Under the pieces are notes generated by a model that worked only from the letters and a program-made list of their open reading frames with translations, searched no databases and was not told the origin of the DNA. DNA of 64,000 nt from Facklamia lactis (lineage in GTDB: Bacteria; Bacillota; Bacilli; Lactobacillales; Aerococcaceae). Shown in pieces: positions 43,977 to 53,178 of this stretch. Numbering within the stretch: position 1 is the stretch's first letter; every line of letters starts with the position of its first letter. Where the stretch lies: NCBI RefSeq assembly GCF_015863205.1, contig NZ_JACBXQ010000005.1, forward strand, positions 124,001 to 188,000, in the 5' to 3' direction. The translations under genes and the position numbers were made by a program.

Positions 43977-44123
43977 ATTTTCCTCCATTGATGAATGGCA
44001 AGCTGATCTTTTTAAGAAGTAAATCTCTCAATCAAGATCAAATTCCCTTAATTTTTTACTGTTTATGTCTGAACATAGGAAGAATCGCTTCTTATTAACT
44101 AAAGAGTGTTCGGCAACAACATT

Positions 44124-44182
44124 ACATACCGATAGTATGTTACGGAGGGAATTATAACCAGCGTTACATAACGCTGGTATGT
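44124..44182. promoter_or_regulatory. Two TetR-type operators upstream of the MFS gene
   Basis: ACATACCGATAGTATGT (44124-44140) and ACATAACGCTGGTATGT (44166-44182) are variants of the 17-base dyad also found at the tetR promoter. Confidence 0.75.
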
Positions 44183-44194
44183 TTAGCTCAGAAA

Positions 44195-44222
44195 CATAAT
44201 CAGCCTCGAAAAGCTGATTATG
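44195..44222 (-). terminator. Hairpin after the TetR gene
   Basis: CATAATCAGC and its complement around an eight-base loop; the T-run is weak. Confidence 0.5.
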
Positions 44223-44224
44223 AT

Positions 44225-44872
44225 CTACAAAAGATTGCGTTGATAATTTTTTAAGTAGTCGATTAATTGATTAGCAGCATTCATTACTTGCTCATCAAGG
44301 ATTGGGATTCCCATCGAATCAAATATTTTCTGAAAGAAAACAAGCTTCCTCTTGGCTTCCTCACTAGAATAAGTCCCCATCTGGATCCCCATCCAAAGGT
44401 TAAAAGTCACCATCAAAAGTTCAGCAACTTCACGGGGAAATTCGGTCTTAATCGATCCATCTTCTATCCCTTCGTGTATGTAGGCTTCGATCAATGGCAC
44501 CCCTTCATCAAAGCTTGCTTTATACTGCTCTCCGATCATTCGCGGTGTCTGTAATAACACACGACCTGAATAACCAATTGCCTGCTTCTCCATTTCCAAA
44601 AATTCACGAACAAGTAGCGCTTTAATTTTATCTAATCCCGTATCACCCTCCACCACTTCATTTTCACTTTCTCTTGAGAAAGACTCCATCACTTGTTCAA
44701 AAATATCCTGCTTCGATTTAAAATGGTGATAAACAGCTCCTTTAGTCATTCCACCTAGACCCTTTACAATATCTTGTATTGTTGTATTGTCATAGCCTTT
44801 TTCAAAAAAGAGCTTTGCAGCAACCTCTAAAATTTGCCTTCTAGAATCTTCTCCCGTTCCCTCACGTGACAT
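44225..44872 (-). CDS. TetR-family repressor of the MFS pump
   Basis: 215 residues with the N-terminal TetR helix-turn-helix (IQDIVKGLGGMTKGAVYHHF). It sits upstream of the MFS gene in the same direction. The same dyad in its own promoter and ahead of the pump gene indicates it represses both. Inducer unknown. Confidence 0.9.
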   Translation of the reverse strand: MSREGTGEDSRRQILEVAAKLFFEKGYDNTTIQDIVKGLGGMTKGAVYHHFKSKQDIFEQVMESFSRESENEVVEGDTGLDKIKALLVREFLEMEKQAIGYSGRVLLQTPRMIGEQYKASFDEGVPLIEAYIHEGIEDGSIKTEFPREVAELLMVTFNLWMGIQMGTYSSEEAKRKLVFFQKIFDSMGIPILDEQVMNAANQLIDYLKNYQRNLL

Positions 44873-44888
44873 CGGCTCGCCCCCTATA

Positions 44889-44936
44889 ACATACCATCGG
44901 TATGTTCAATATACAAGTAATCCTATTTTGTGTCAA
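44889..44936 (-). promoter_or_regulatory. tetR promoter and operator
   Basis: TTGACA (44936-44931), 17 bases, TATATT (44913-44908), then the perfect dyad ACATACCATCGGTATGT (44889-44905) over the transcript start: autorepression. Confidence 0.85.
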
Positions 44937-45065
44937 GCTTTTTTCACCCAGTAAATTTCAATCTATTTTAACGCTCTCCTCAGTTGTATAAATTTAACTT
45001 AACTGCCATAATTTAATATATAGTCGTGCCACTTCGTTAAATACATCCTAAAAGGAGGATTCTTC

Positions 45066-45755
45066 ATGCAAATTACTCATTACGGACACGCTGTCGTTCA
45101 TATCGTTACAGAAACAGGAACACGTCTTATTATTGATCCCTTTATCAATGGCAATCCTTTCTGTCAAATAAAGCCTGAACAATTAGCAGTAGATGTGATT
45201 CTATTAACCCATGCTCACTCTGACCATTTTGGGGATACCCTTGAGCTAGCAAAGCAACATGATGCCTTAGTCATCACCGTTTTGGAACTTGCTGACTATC
45301 TTGAAAATCAAGGAGTCCGAGTACATGGCATGCAACCAGGAGGAAGTCATCCATTTGATTTTGGTAAAGTGACGCTCACTCAAGCGATTCATGGCTCTTC
45401 ACTTTGGATTGATGATAAGCCTTTTACCTTTGGATTAGCCACTGGTATTATCTTAGAAATAGAGAATAAAACACTTTATCATTTAGGAGATACTGCACTT
45501 TTCTCCGATTTAAGTCTCTATGGCAAACTCTATGACATTGACCTCGCCTTCATCCCAATCGGCGATAATTATACCATGGGGCCTGAACATGCAAAATTAG
45601 CTGCACAATGGCTCCAAGCTAAGAAAGTGGTCCCCATTCATTACAACACTTTCCCACTAATCGAACAAGATCCACAAGCCTTTGTTAATTCTTTAGATGA
45701 AAATCAAGGCTTTATTCCATCCATTGGCGAAAGCTTTGACCTCAATAACCATTAA
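45066..45755 (+). CDS. UPF0173-type metal-dependent hydrolase
   Basis: Metallo-beta-lactamase-fold protein of 229 residues with the metal motif THAHSDHFGD, and further ligands in LGDTALFSD and PIHYNTFP. Family (YtkL-like) of unknown physiological substrate. AAAAGGAGG precedes ATG. Stand-alone gene closed by a shared terminator. Confidence 0.9.
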   Translation: MQITHYGHAVVHIVTETGTRLIIDPFINGNPFCQIKPEQLAVDVILLTHAHSDHFGDTLELAKQHDALVITVLELADYLENQGVRVHGMQPGGSHPFDFGKVTLTQAIHGSSLWIDDKPFTFGLATGIILEIENKTLYHLGDTALFSDLSLYGKLYDIDLAFIPIGDNYTMGPEHAKLAAQWLQAKKVVPIHYNTFPLIEQDPQAFVNSLDENQGFIPSIGESFDLNNH

Positions 45756-45833
45756 AAACTTCTACTAACACAAAACCCGTCTCTCTAACACCATAACTAA
45801 GTCTCATTTATTGACTCACTCTTCAATGAATAC

Positions 45834-45873
45834 AAAAATATCGCAAAAGAAAAAAACTTTTGCGATATTTTAT
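45834..45873. terminator. Bidirectional terminator
   Basis: AAAATATCGCAAAAG and its complement around an A-rich loop. Confidence 0.9.
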
Positions 45874-46088
45874 ACTTCGTTTGTTTGCTGTACATTCATT
45901 TTTTGGTGCCAAGCATTTCGAAGCGAAGCCACTAAACTAAAAAAGCCGATCACAATCATCATCTGGCACAACTTCATCTCAGGGGTTTGAATGGTCCCCA
46001 TGGAATCGACTTCTCTGACCATAATATAAATCGATGAAATGATAAATAAAACTAACCATCCAATATTGACACGTATCCAATTTTTCAT
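45870..46088 (-). CDS. Small two-helix membrane protein
   Basis: Protein of 72 residues with two hydrophobic segments (about 6-24 and 40-58) and polar ends. I do not recognise a family. Start at ATG 46088, eight bases after GGAGGGG. Monocistronic. Confidence 0.65.
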   Translation of the reverse strand: MKNWIRVNIGWLVLFIISSIYIMVREVDSMGTIQTPEMKLCQMMIVIGFFSLVASLRNAWHQKMNVQQTNEV

Positions 46089-46260
46089 AGGACCCCTCCT
46101 CACTTTGAACTTCTAAACTGTTATCATCTTATACATTAGAATAAAACACTTAAGAGTGAATAGGATCCGCCCAAAGACCGAACATCAGATTACTTCGCTC
46201 CTATGTAAGTCAACCATTCTCTTATTATGAATCCCATATAAAGCTTTGATGCCATAATAT

Positions 46261-46289
46261 AAAAAGGTCCGACTTGAAAAGTCGAACCC
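46261..46289 (-). terminator. Terminator of the YehR-like gene
   Basis: GGTTCGACTT pairs with AAGTCGGACC (one mismatch) and is followed by TTTTTATAT on the minus strand. A second hairpin (CGCCTTCA/TGAAGG) lies just before it. Confidence 0.75.
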
Positions 46290-46324
46290 GATCAATAATT
46301 TCCTTCAATAGTGAAGGCGTTTTT

Positions 46325-46783
46325 TTATTTTTTCTCTTTGAAGCCTTGTTCTAATAGAAACTCTTCACTTTTCTTCATACTTATTCCTTCATCTAAATCG
46401 CCTTCAGTCTCGAGGTTGGCAACTTCTGCTAATTCATTAATATCGCCTTTTTCAAAATCTAATTCGACTGTTTCAATCACATGATCATCTTTATAGTCCA
46501 ATTTTTCTTTCAATCCTTCTGTATCTTGCATGGTTTCAGAGATTGGATCAAGTATTTCTCTTGCTCCTTCTTCATCTTCAACTCCAAGAGATTCATAGGT
46601 TAACTTATTGACAGTCTTTTGCTTTAAGACCTGATCCCCTTTATAGTAATAAGTTAATTCTATTTCCATGCCATCTACTTCGCCCACAAATACTTTTTCT
46701 TTTAAATCATCTTTACCACTTGTAAAACCAGTCAGTAAAATAAAAGCCATCATGACAGTCAACAACGAAAAAATTTTTTTCAT
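46325..46783 (-). CDS. DUF1307 (YehR-like) exported protein without lipobox
   Basis: About 152 residues: hydrophobic signal segment, then a DUF1307 domain (VGEVDGMEIELTYYYKGD, LKQKTV, DPISETM). YehR proteins are normally lipoproteins; here the expected LTGC is LTGF (TTT codon), one base from TGT, so lipid attachment is impossible. Start uncertain between 46792 and 46783; MKKIFSLL (46780s) follows the ribosome site best. Function unknown. Confidence 0.75.
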   Translation of the reverse strand: MKKIFSLLTVMMAFILLTGFTSGKDDLKEKVFVGEVDGMEIELTYYYKGDQVLKQKTVNKLTYESLGVEDEEGAREILDPISETMQDTEGLKEKLDYKDDHVIETVELDFEKGDINELAEVANLETEGDLDEGISMKKSEEFLLEQGFKEKK

Positions 46784-46927
46784 CAAAATCATCCTTTCAA
46801 AATTAAATATAATTAATTATTGATAGGTTAAATTTTATCATTTATTAATATTAGGATCAATTAATTATTCTTTTTCCGTTCACTAATTAAAACGGTGAGC
46901 ATCGTCTATGCATTTAGAAATATCACT

Positions 46928-48742
46928 CTATTGGTAATATTGAGCTTGAGCTTGCCATAGGTCTTGATATTTCCCCCTTTCTTTAACTAACTCTTCATGA
47001 GTGCCTCGCTGAATAATGCTCCCCTGATCAAAGACGAGAATCTCATCACAAAAGCGACAGCTAGATAAGCGATGTGAAATATAAAAAGCCGTTTTGTCTT
47101 TAACAATCTCCGAAAATTTCTGATAGATTTCAAACTCAGCCACAGGATCTAGTGCAGCCGTTGGTTCATCCAAGATCATGATCGGTGCATCTTTATAGAT
47201 CGCACGTGCCATTGCAATCTTTTGTGCCTGTCCTCCCGACACTTCAACCCCATTCTCATCATACTCTGTTCCTAAATAAGTATTGACCCCTTCTTCAAGA
47301 GAATCAGTGAAATAAGTCAAACCAATTTCTTCCAAAGAATTTCGAACTCTATCCGCTTCATAGTTGGGATGGACTGCGATATTCTCTGCAATGGTCAATC
47401 CTAGCAAGCGAAAATCTTGAAAAACAACGGAGAACAATTGATAAAACTCGCTCAGTGAATACTTATCTGCCTCAATATGATTCAAGAAAACTTTGCCTTG
47501 GTTTGGTTCATACAAACGCATCAGTAATTTAATAAAAGTTGTTTTACCTGAGCCATTCTCACCCACAATGGCATAATGCTTCCCAATTTCAAACTCTTCA
47601 CTTATATTCTTCAACGTTGGCTCTTGACTACCAGGAAACGTAAAGGATAAATTTTCAACCGATAATTGATAATGATTATCTAAGCGCTTTTCAATCGGAA
47701 TAGATCCCTTAGCATTCTCATCTGGAAGATCCATAATTTCATAGAATCGTTCCATCGGGGCCGTTTGTGCAAAAAGAGTCAGGAAATTCAGGGTGTCCAC
47801 TAAAGCCGACATTAATTGCCCAATTCCTCCTATCATCTGAATCAACATTCCGATGGGCATATTTCCAAGAATTACTCGAATTCCAATTAAGAGATATACA
47901 AAACTTGTAACAATCTGTGATCCTACATGATTCGTTAAACGCACCCTACCAAAGCCACCATAATACACGCGCTGAAAAGTTGATAATTCAGAAAAAAAGC
48001 GCTCCATTGTATCTCTCACTCTATGATATAAATGGTAAAGTCTAATTTCTTTTCCTGCTTCAACTTCTATCAAGGTGATATAAAAATAAGAAAATAAATT
48101 ATTCGCTTTTACCAACCATTCTGCTAACTCATTTACTCCTTGCATGGTTCTCTGAGATAAGTAAGTTTGAAATACAGCAACCAAAACAACGACTATGATC
48201 AAAATGATATTCATAAAATACGGATGGAGACCATTTATTGTCTCGTGAGCCCTAGCTTGCCAAAGGGGCCATAATAGTAACAGGGCATAGAATAAATTAG
48301 CCGCATTTCTTATCAATCCGTAAAAATGCTGATAGATTAGATGAAAACTCGACCCATTATTAAACTGGTCTCGATGTACTTGAAAGAGCTTTTCCTTCGT
48401 TTCGGAATCATCTGCATAGTGAAAATTCGTCGTCAATATCTTCTCATAAGGAACCGCTAATATTTTTTTCTTAACTAATTGATCCTTCTTCGAAGCAATG
48501 GGTTGAAGCCAACTTGCTAAAAAGTTCACCGTAAAAAAGAGAAGTAAATAATGCCAAACATAGGTATAAACTTCATCGAAACGACCTTGGGCAAGAGTGG
48601 TCACTATTTTAGATAAATAGATAAAATTTAGAAAAGGGACAGCCCCCACCAACAAGGAAGTCATCAACTGATAAAGAAAAGCTCCTTTACCAATCTTCCA
48701 AACATCTTTAAACGTCCTAATAAACAACTGCTTCTTATTCAT
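46928..48742 (-). CDS. ABC exporter half-transporter 2
   Basis: 604 residues: six-helix membrane domain (about 1-330) fused to an ATPase with Walker A GENGSGKTT, signature VSGGQAQKIAMARA, Walker B IMILDEPTAALD and switch His in YISHRLSS. Overlaps the upstream half-transporter by one base, so the two probably form a heterodimer. Located downstream of a LytTR/GHKL pair, suggesting export of a peptide or antimicrobial resistance. Confidence 0.9.
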   Translation of the reverse strand: MNKKQLFIRTFKDVWKIGKGAFLYQLMTSLLVGAVPFLNFIYLSKIVTTLAQGRFDEVYTYVWHYLLLFFTVNFLASWLQPIASKKDQLVKKKILAVPYEKILTTNFHYADDSETKEKLFQVHRDQFNNGSSFHLIYQHFYGLIRNAANLFYALLLLWPLWQARAHETINGLHPYFMNIILIIVVVLVAVFQTYLSQRTMQGVNELAEWLVKANNLFSYFYITLIEVEAGKEIRLYHLYHRVRDTMERFFSELSTFQRVYYGGFGRVRLTNHVGSQIVTSFVYLLIGIRVILGNMPIGMLIQMIGGIGQLMSALVDTLNFLTLFAQTAPMERFYEIMDLPDENAKGSIPIEKRLDNHYQLSVENLSFTFPGSQEPTLKNISEEFEIGKHYAIVGENGSGKTTFIKLLMRLYEPNQGKVFLNHIEADKYSLSEFYQLFSVVFQDFRLLGLTIAENIAVHPNYEADRVRNSLEEIGLTYFTDSLEEGVNTYLGTEYDENGVEVSGGQAQKIAMARAIYKDAPIMILDEPTAALDPVAEFEIYQKFSEIVKDKTAFYISHRLSSCRFCDEILVFDQGSIIQRGTHEELVKERGKYQDLWQAQAQYYQ

Positions 48743-50559
48743 TAGATAATCCCCCCTTCCATAATGACTTCTTCTGGCGCTTCCTCAATTTCATCGCGAT
48801 AATAGTAGGCTTGGGTTTCAAATAAGTGATAATAAGCCCCTTTTAAAGCTAATAATGATTGGTGGTTTCCTTCCTCAATCACCTGACCTTTTCTCAAATA
48901 AATGATTCGATCACAAAATTGAGTAGATGCCAAGCGATGTGAAATAAACAAGGCCATTTTTCCTTTCGAAAATTGCAAATAGTTCTGGTAAACTTCACTT
49001 TCACTAATTGGGTCTAGAGCTGCAGTCGGTTCATCTAAGACCAACACCGGAGCATCTTTGTAAAGAGCCTGGGCTAACTTCAACTTTTGTAACTGTCCTC
49101 CTGATAAGTAGACTCCTTCGTGATCAACTTGACGAACGATCCCCGTTTGGTCTCCTTTAGATAAATCTTTAATCACTTGGTCTAATCCGCTTTGTTTCAA
49201 GACCGTTTGATATTTCTCTTGATCAAAGGGATAACCTTGTAGAACCGTATCCTTAATCGTCAAAGTAAATAAATAATTATCCTGAAAGACTGGCGCAAAT
49301 AGATGATAATAGTCTTCAATATTCAACTTCGAAACCTCTTGATTATTAATTAAGACCTGCCCATGACTCGGCTTCAATAAACCCAATAACAATTTTATAA
49401 GTGTCGTTTTTCCGGCGCCGTTCTCTCCCACAATGGCTAATTTTTCATTACCACTGATTTTAAGATTAAGTTGATTAATAACAGCCTCTTCGGCATTCGG
49501 ATAAGTATATGAAACATTTCGAAACTCTATACTTTCAATTTCGTTTGGTATTGGGGAATTTGATTGATGATTAAGCACAGATTCTTGGTGAAAATACCGG
49601 TAAATATCTACTAATTTGCTATTATGTTGTATAAATTTTGCAGTGGCATCGATAAAATTCGCCAGACTGGTAGTGAGCATAGGAACCATACTAGCATAGA
49701 CGACAAAATTTTGAACTTCAATATGACCTTGTTTAATTTCTTCGATACTTTGGTAATACGCCAATGCTGTCATGATCAGCAGCATTAAAAGTACAAAGAC
49801 TCCTTCTAGTCGTGCGAGCTGATTTTCAGGGTAAATGATCGCCTCAAACTCACTTAAAAGATGATTTTGAATATTCTTAAACCAAGAACTCATCGAATAC
49901 AAACGAACATCTTTTGCTATTCTTTGGTCTCCCATTGTATGGTTCAAATATTCCAATTTAGTTTCATTCGCCACTCGTTGACCATGATTTTTGCTCACTA
50001 ACTTATTTTGAAAGTGCTTAATCCCAATCAACCCTAACAATAAGACCATGATTAACAATAAAAAGTTTAAATCTAACTTTACTAAAAAACCGATATAAAC
50101 TAAAACTGAAAATAATGAAATAAGTAATTTACTAAAAGAATTGATCGTACCATTTAGAGCTGCTTCGGGATGATCTAAAGATCGTGTAACACTATTAAAT
50201 AATTCAGTCGCTTTGGATCCGACCAAGAGCGGATAATCCAACTTCATCCTTGCATATAATACTTCGCCACTAACGGAAATTCTAAAGCTTTCGCCATGTT
50301 TTTCAAGAAAGGTTACAGTGTAAGATTTTAACACTTCTAGTACAATCAAAATTCCCATATATAGAAGAAGTGTATGGACAAAACTTCTTAACGTTATGTC
50401 GTTCCTTAACACAGAAATCAATTGAACAGATACAAATAACTGATAAATTGGCATTACAACGGTTAGTATCATATCTAAAAGATAGATCACAAAGAAACGT
50501 TTATCATCATTCCATAACAACTTCACTAAAAATTTCAAGGTTTGCCATTTTTCTTTCAA
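48742..50559 (-). CDS. ABC exporter half-transporter 1
   Basis: 605 residues with the same plan: membrane domain, Walker A GENGAGKTT, signature LSGGQLQKLKLAQA, Walker B VLVLDEPTAALD, switch His in FISHRLAS. First of the exporter pair. Its promoter carries LytTR-type direct repeats. No C39 protease domain is present, so it is not a self-processing bacteriocin exporter. Confidence 0.9.
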   Translation of the reverse strand: MKEKWQTLKFLVKLLWNDDKRFFVIYLLDMILTVVMPIYQLFVSVQLISVLRNDITLRSFVHTLLLYMGILIVLEVLKSYTVTFLEKHGESFRISVSGEVLYARMKLDYPLLVGSKATELFNSVTRSLDHPEAALNGTINSFSKLLISLFSVLVYIGFLVKLDLNFLLLIMVLLLGLIGIKHFQNKLVSKNHGQRVANETKLEYLNHTMGDQRIAKDVRLYSMSSWFKNIQNHLLSEFEAIIYPENQLARLEGVFVLLMLLIMTALAYYQSIEEIKQGHIEVQNFVVYASMVPMLTTSLANFIDATAKFIQHNSKLVDIYRYFHQESVLNHQSNSPIPNEIESIEFRNVSYTYPNAEEAVINQLNLKISGNEKLAIVGENGAGKTTLIKLLLGLLKPSHGQVLINNQEVSKLNIEDYYHLFAPVFQDNYLFTLTIKDTVLQGYPFDQEKYQTVLKQSGLDQVIKDLSKGDQTGIVRQVDHEGVYLSGGQLQKLKLAQALYKDAPVLVLDEPTAALDPISESEVYQNYLQFSKGKMALFISHRLASTQFCDRIIYLRKGQVIEEGNHQSLLALKGAYYHLFETQAYYYRDEIEEAPEEVIMEGGII

Positions 50560-50587
50560 TTAAATCACCTCTCGCTTTCTTGCTCAC

Positions 50588-50656
50588 ATTATAGAATGTA
50601 AAATGCACCTTCTAATCCGAAAGTGCATGAATGGTCATTATTTTGTTATGAATGGT
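50588..50656 (-). promoter_or_regulatory. Promoter of the exporter pair with LytTR direct repeats
   Basis: On the minus strand ACCATTCAT (50656-50648) and ACCATTCAT (50635-50627) are identical nonamers separated by exactly 12 bases, the layout bound by LytTR regulators such as ComE and AgrA. TTAGAA (50615-50610), 16 bases, TATAAT (50593-50588) follow, with the repeats about 11 bases upstream of the -35. The first nonamer overlaps the 3' end of the kinase gene. Confidence 0.75.
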
Positions 50657-51365
50657 TAATCATCAATGGCAGAGTGACTTCCGTAGCGAAGACCCCTTCC
50701 TCCCACTGGCGATTAACAATTCCCTGATACTTCTCCACCGCTGCATCGATCCGTTTCAAACCGTACCCCTGTCGATTAGGTCCTTTCAATGATAGAAAAC
50801 CTCGCCGTGGTTCTTGAGCCATTGTATTTTGAATACTGATATAAAGCGTGTTTTTTAAAGGAGCGATATACAACCTAATAAATGAGTGAGACAAATCTTT
50901 TTGATTCTGTGTTGCCTCAAGCGCATTATTTAATAAATTCCCTAAGATCACAGCTAAATCCGTGCTCGCAATACTTAGGTCTTTAGGGGCAATCGCCGTT
51001 GCATAAATTTCAATCCCAGCTGCTTGTGCCCTGCTTAATTTCGTATTCACTAAAGCGTCGATCAAGGTATTACCCGTTCGAATAATCGTATCCACTTGGT
51101 TCATTTCATTCGTTAATTCTTGAATATAATGAGAGAGCGCCGAAAAATCAGATGCTTCAATATAAGCATCCATCACTTGCAAATGATTTCGATAATCATG
51201 GCGAATCCCTCGCATCTGCCGATAAACCGATTCTACCTCTAATGCATAGCTATCTAACTCTTTCTGCTGTATTTGCTGAAAACGTAAGTCATAACGTAAT
51301 CTTCCATTCAACCAAAAAGAAGCCACTAAAGCAATCATTAAAAATATTATGACGTACTTAGCCAT
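50646..51365 (-). CDS. GHKL-type sensor histidine kinase, short form
   Basis: 239 residues: one N-terminal helix (about 4-20), a coiled region, the phosphoacceptor motif IRHDYRNHL (His56), and a GHKL ATPase domain (GNLLNNALEA, GYGLKRID). The multi-helix sensor of AgrC/ComD is absent, so it resembles short kinases that read a partner transporter or membrane state. Overlaps the regulator by eight bases. Confidence 0.88.
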   Translation of the reverse strand: MAKYVIIFLMIALVASFWLNGRLRYDLRFQQIQQKELDSYALEVESVYRQMRGIRHDYRNHLQVMDAYIEASDFSALSHYIQELTNEMNQVDTIIRTGNTLIDALVNTKLSRAQAAGIEIYATAIAPKDLSIASTDLAVILGNLLNNALEATQNQKDLSHSFIRLYIAPLKNTLYISIQNTMAQEPRRGFLSLKGPNRQGYGLKRIDAAVEKYQGIVNRQWEEGVFATEVTLPLMINHS

Positions 51366-52086
51366 AAAAAGCCTCCTCTTTATAATGTTCTATAAAGGCT
51401 TTCTGGACTTCTTTGACTAAACGTCGAGAAATAGGAACTTTTTCATTATTGGTTAATAGAATATCTTCTTTTCCGATACTCTCAACATGATTCAAATTTA
51501 CGAGGTAACTTCGATGCGGTGCCACAAAGCGTTGATCCAGTTGATCTTTAAAATTAGCAAGCGTTCCGTTAATGAAAAGCTCCTGAGCTCCTAAATTTAA
51601 ACGCAATTCACGTTTGTTGACTTCGACAGATAAGAGTTCATCCATCTCGATGACATGTTGCTGACCCTGTCGATCCTCCACGATAAAATATTTCTCCGTC
51701 TTAGAAGCCGTCATTAAGTACTTAGCTAACACCCGTTCCACTGCCGCAAGCTTAATCGGCTTCAACAAGAAGTCTAAGGCATCAACTTGATAGCCTTCGA
51801 CTGCATATTCTGCAAAAGCCGTTGCAAACACAATCTGAAGATAAGGCGCTTGTTCACAAATTTTATGAGCCACTTCCATGCCATTCAACTCAGCCATTTC
51901 AATATCTAGAAAGGCAATTTGCCACTCAGGATGCTCTTCTAAAGCAAATAAGAAAGCTTCCCCTGATTCAAATTGATGGATAATGGGGGTTAATTGCAGA
52001 GACTGACATGCTTGTTCAATCAAACGAGTCATGTTTTTTCTTTGGATGGCTTCATCATCCGCTAGGACTATTTGTATCGTTTGCAT
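51358..52086 (-). CDS. LytTR-family response regulator
   Basis: 242 residues: receiver with Asp61 (AFLDIEMAELNG) and a C-terminal LytTR DNA-binding domain (FVAPHRSYLVNLNHVESI). First gene of the regulator pair. Its likely target is the nonamer pair before the exporter genes. TATAAT lies upstream on the minus strand near 52122. Confidence 0.9.
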   Translation of the reverse strand: MQTIQIVLADDEAIQRKNMTRLIEQACQSLQLTPIIHQFESGEAFLFALEEHPEWQIAFLDIEMAELNGMEVAHKICEQAPYLQIVFATAFAEYAVEGYQVDALDFLLKPIKLAAVERVLAKYLMTASKTEKYFIVEDRQGQQHVIEMDELLSVEVNKRELRLNLGAQELFINGTLANFKDQLDQRFVAPHRSYLVNLNHVESIGKEDILLTNNEKVPISRRLVKEVQKAFIEHYKEEAFYG

Positions 52087-52158
52087 GCATCATCATCCTC
52101 CTCCCCATATTTCATTCATATTATAGCAAATTTTTCGCCTAAACTAGCAAACGATTTC

Positions 52159-52190
52159 AAAAAACTTCCAGCTGAATCGAGCTGGAAGTT
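52159..52190 (-). terminator. Terminator of the methyltransferase gene
   Basis: CTTCCAGCT and its complement around CGATTC, followed by TTTTTT on the minus strand. Confidence 0.9.
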
Positions 52191-52195
52191 TAAAT

Positions 52196-52939
52196 TTATT
52201 TCACAATTTTTATACGATAAGACATACAGTCCGAGAGGGAAGCCGTTTCAATGTAACTCATCTCCTCATAATCCATCCGTCCATTCGGAAAATAAGCCTC
52301 AACTTTTAATTCAGCTTTCCGACAAAGCTCAAAAATTTGATCAGGGGTATAACATTTCAATGTTTGTTGATACGTTTTACCGTCAGAATAAGACCAACGA
52401 TCTATCATACAATTCGTTGAATTCTCATAATCATAAACGCGCTTTATTTCAGAGAAATTCATAGCCTGCCCTTTAACTTTTTGCCAGTAGTCAGGATTGT
52501 AAATATCGATTAAGGCAACTCCTTGATCAGCCACCCAATTCCTAATTCGTTTCAATAACCATAACTGCTCATCATCATCTCCCAAACCAAATCCATCAAG
52601 ATATGTAATTAAATCAAACTCCTCTTTCAAATCAAGATGATAAAAACTGCCTGTTAAAGCCCTAATATTCTGGGGATTATGCTCTTTAGCCTTGGCAACT
52701 AATTCCGGAACCAATTCAATCGTCGTCACCTGCTGAACGCTCTTAGCCAGCGCTTGTCCCACATGACCCGTACTCGCTCCTAAATCTAAACAACTTTGAA
52801 TGCTTCGCCCCGCTTGCTCAAGAAGTTCTCTTGCTAAGGGTTCAACATCCTCCTCTGTAAGAACTCCCAACTCTTGAAGTGTCCGCATCTGCTCTCGATA
52901 AAAATCTTCTGCCCATTGTTCACTTGTCATCTTTAACAT
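52196..52939 (-). CDS. SAM-dependent methyltransferase (class I fold)
   Basis: 247 residues with the SAM motif I CLDLGASTGHVGQALA, an acidic turn after strand 2 (TTIELVPELVAKA) and DLITYLDGFGLGDDDEQ as motif II. Small-molecule type; substrate unknown. GGAGGG six bases before ATG. Monocistronic. Confidence 0.82.
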   Translation of the reverse strand: MLKMTSEQWAEDFYREQMRTLQELGVLTEEDVEPLARELLEQAGRSIQSCLDLGASTGHVGQALAKSVQQVTTIELVPELVAKAKEHNPQNIRALTGSFYHLDLKEEFDLITYLDGFGLGDDDEQLWLLKRIRNWVADQGVALIDIYNPDYWQKVKGQAMNFSEIKRVYDYENSTNCMIDRWSYSDGKTYQQTLKCYTPDQIFELCRKAELKVEAYFPNGRMDYEEMSYIETASLSDCMSYRIKIVK

Positions 52940-53178
52940 CTGATTCCCTCCTTGTTTAATTTTTATTCAGGAGAGGCTAATAGATATAACAACATATCGA
53001 ACACCCCTTTTACTCTTTTCACCATTATAACAAAATATGCTCGCCAGCCCTAACTCACATCCCCCTCATTTTAAACGTTCGCCACTCATCAGAAACTATT
53101 CAAAACTGTACACTTACTAGAAATTCTGATACATTATGAATAAGTTTCATTTTTTGTTCAGGGAAAGGAGGAACTCTT

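Noticed and set aside
50560-50645. Signal-peptide precursor gene between kinase and exporter
   Set aside because: The gap of 86 bases holds only the promoter and repeats; no small reading frame with a double-glycine leader is present.
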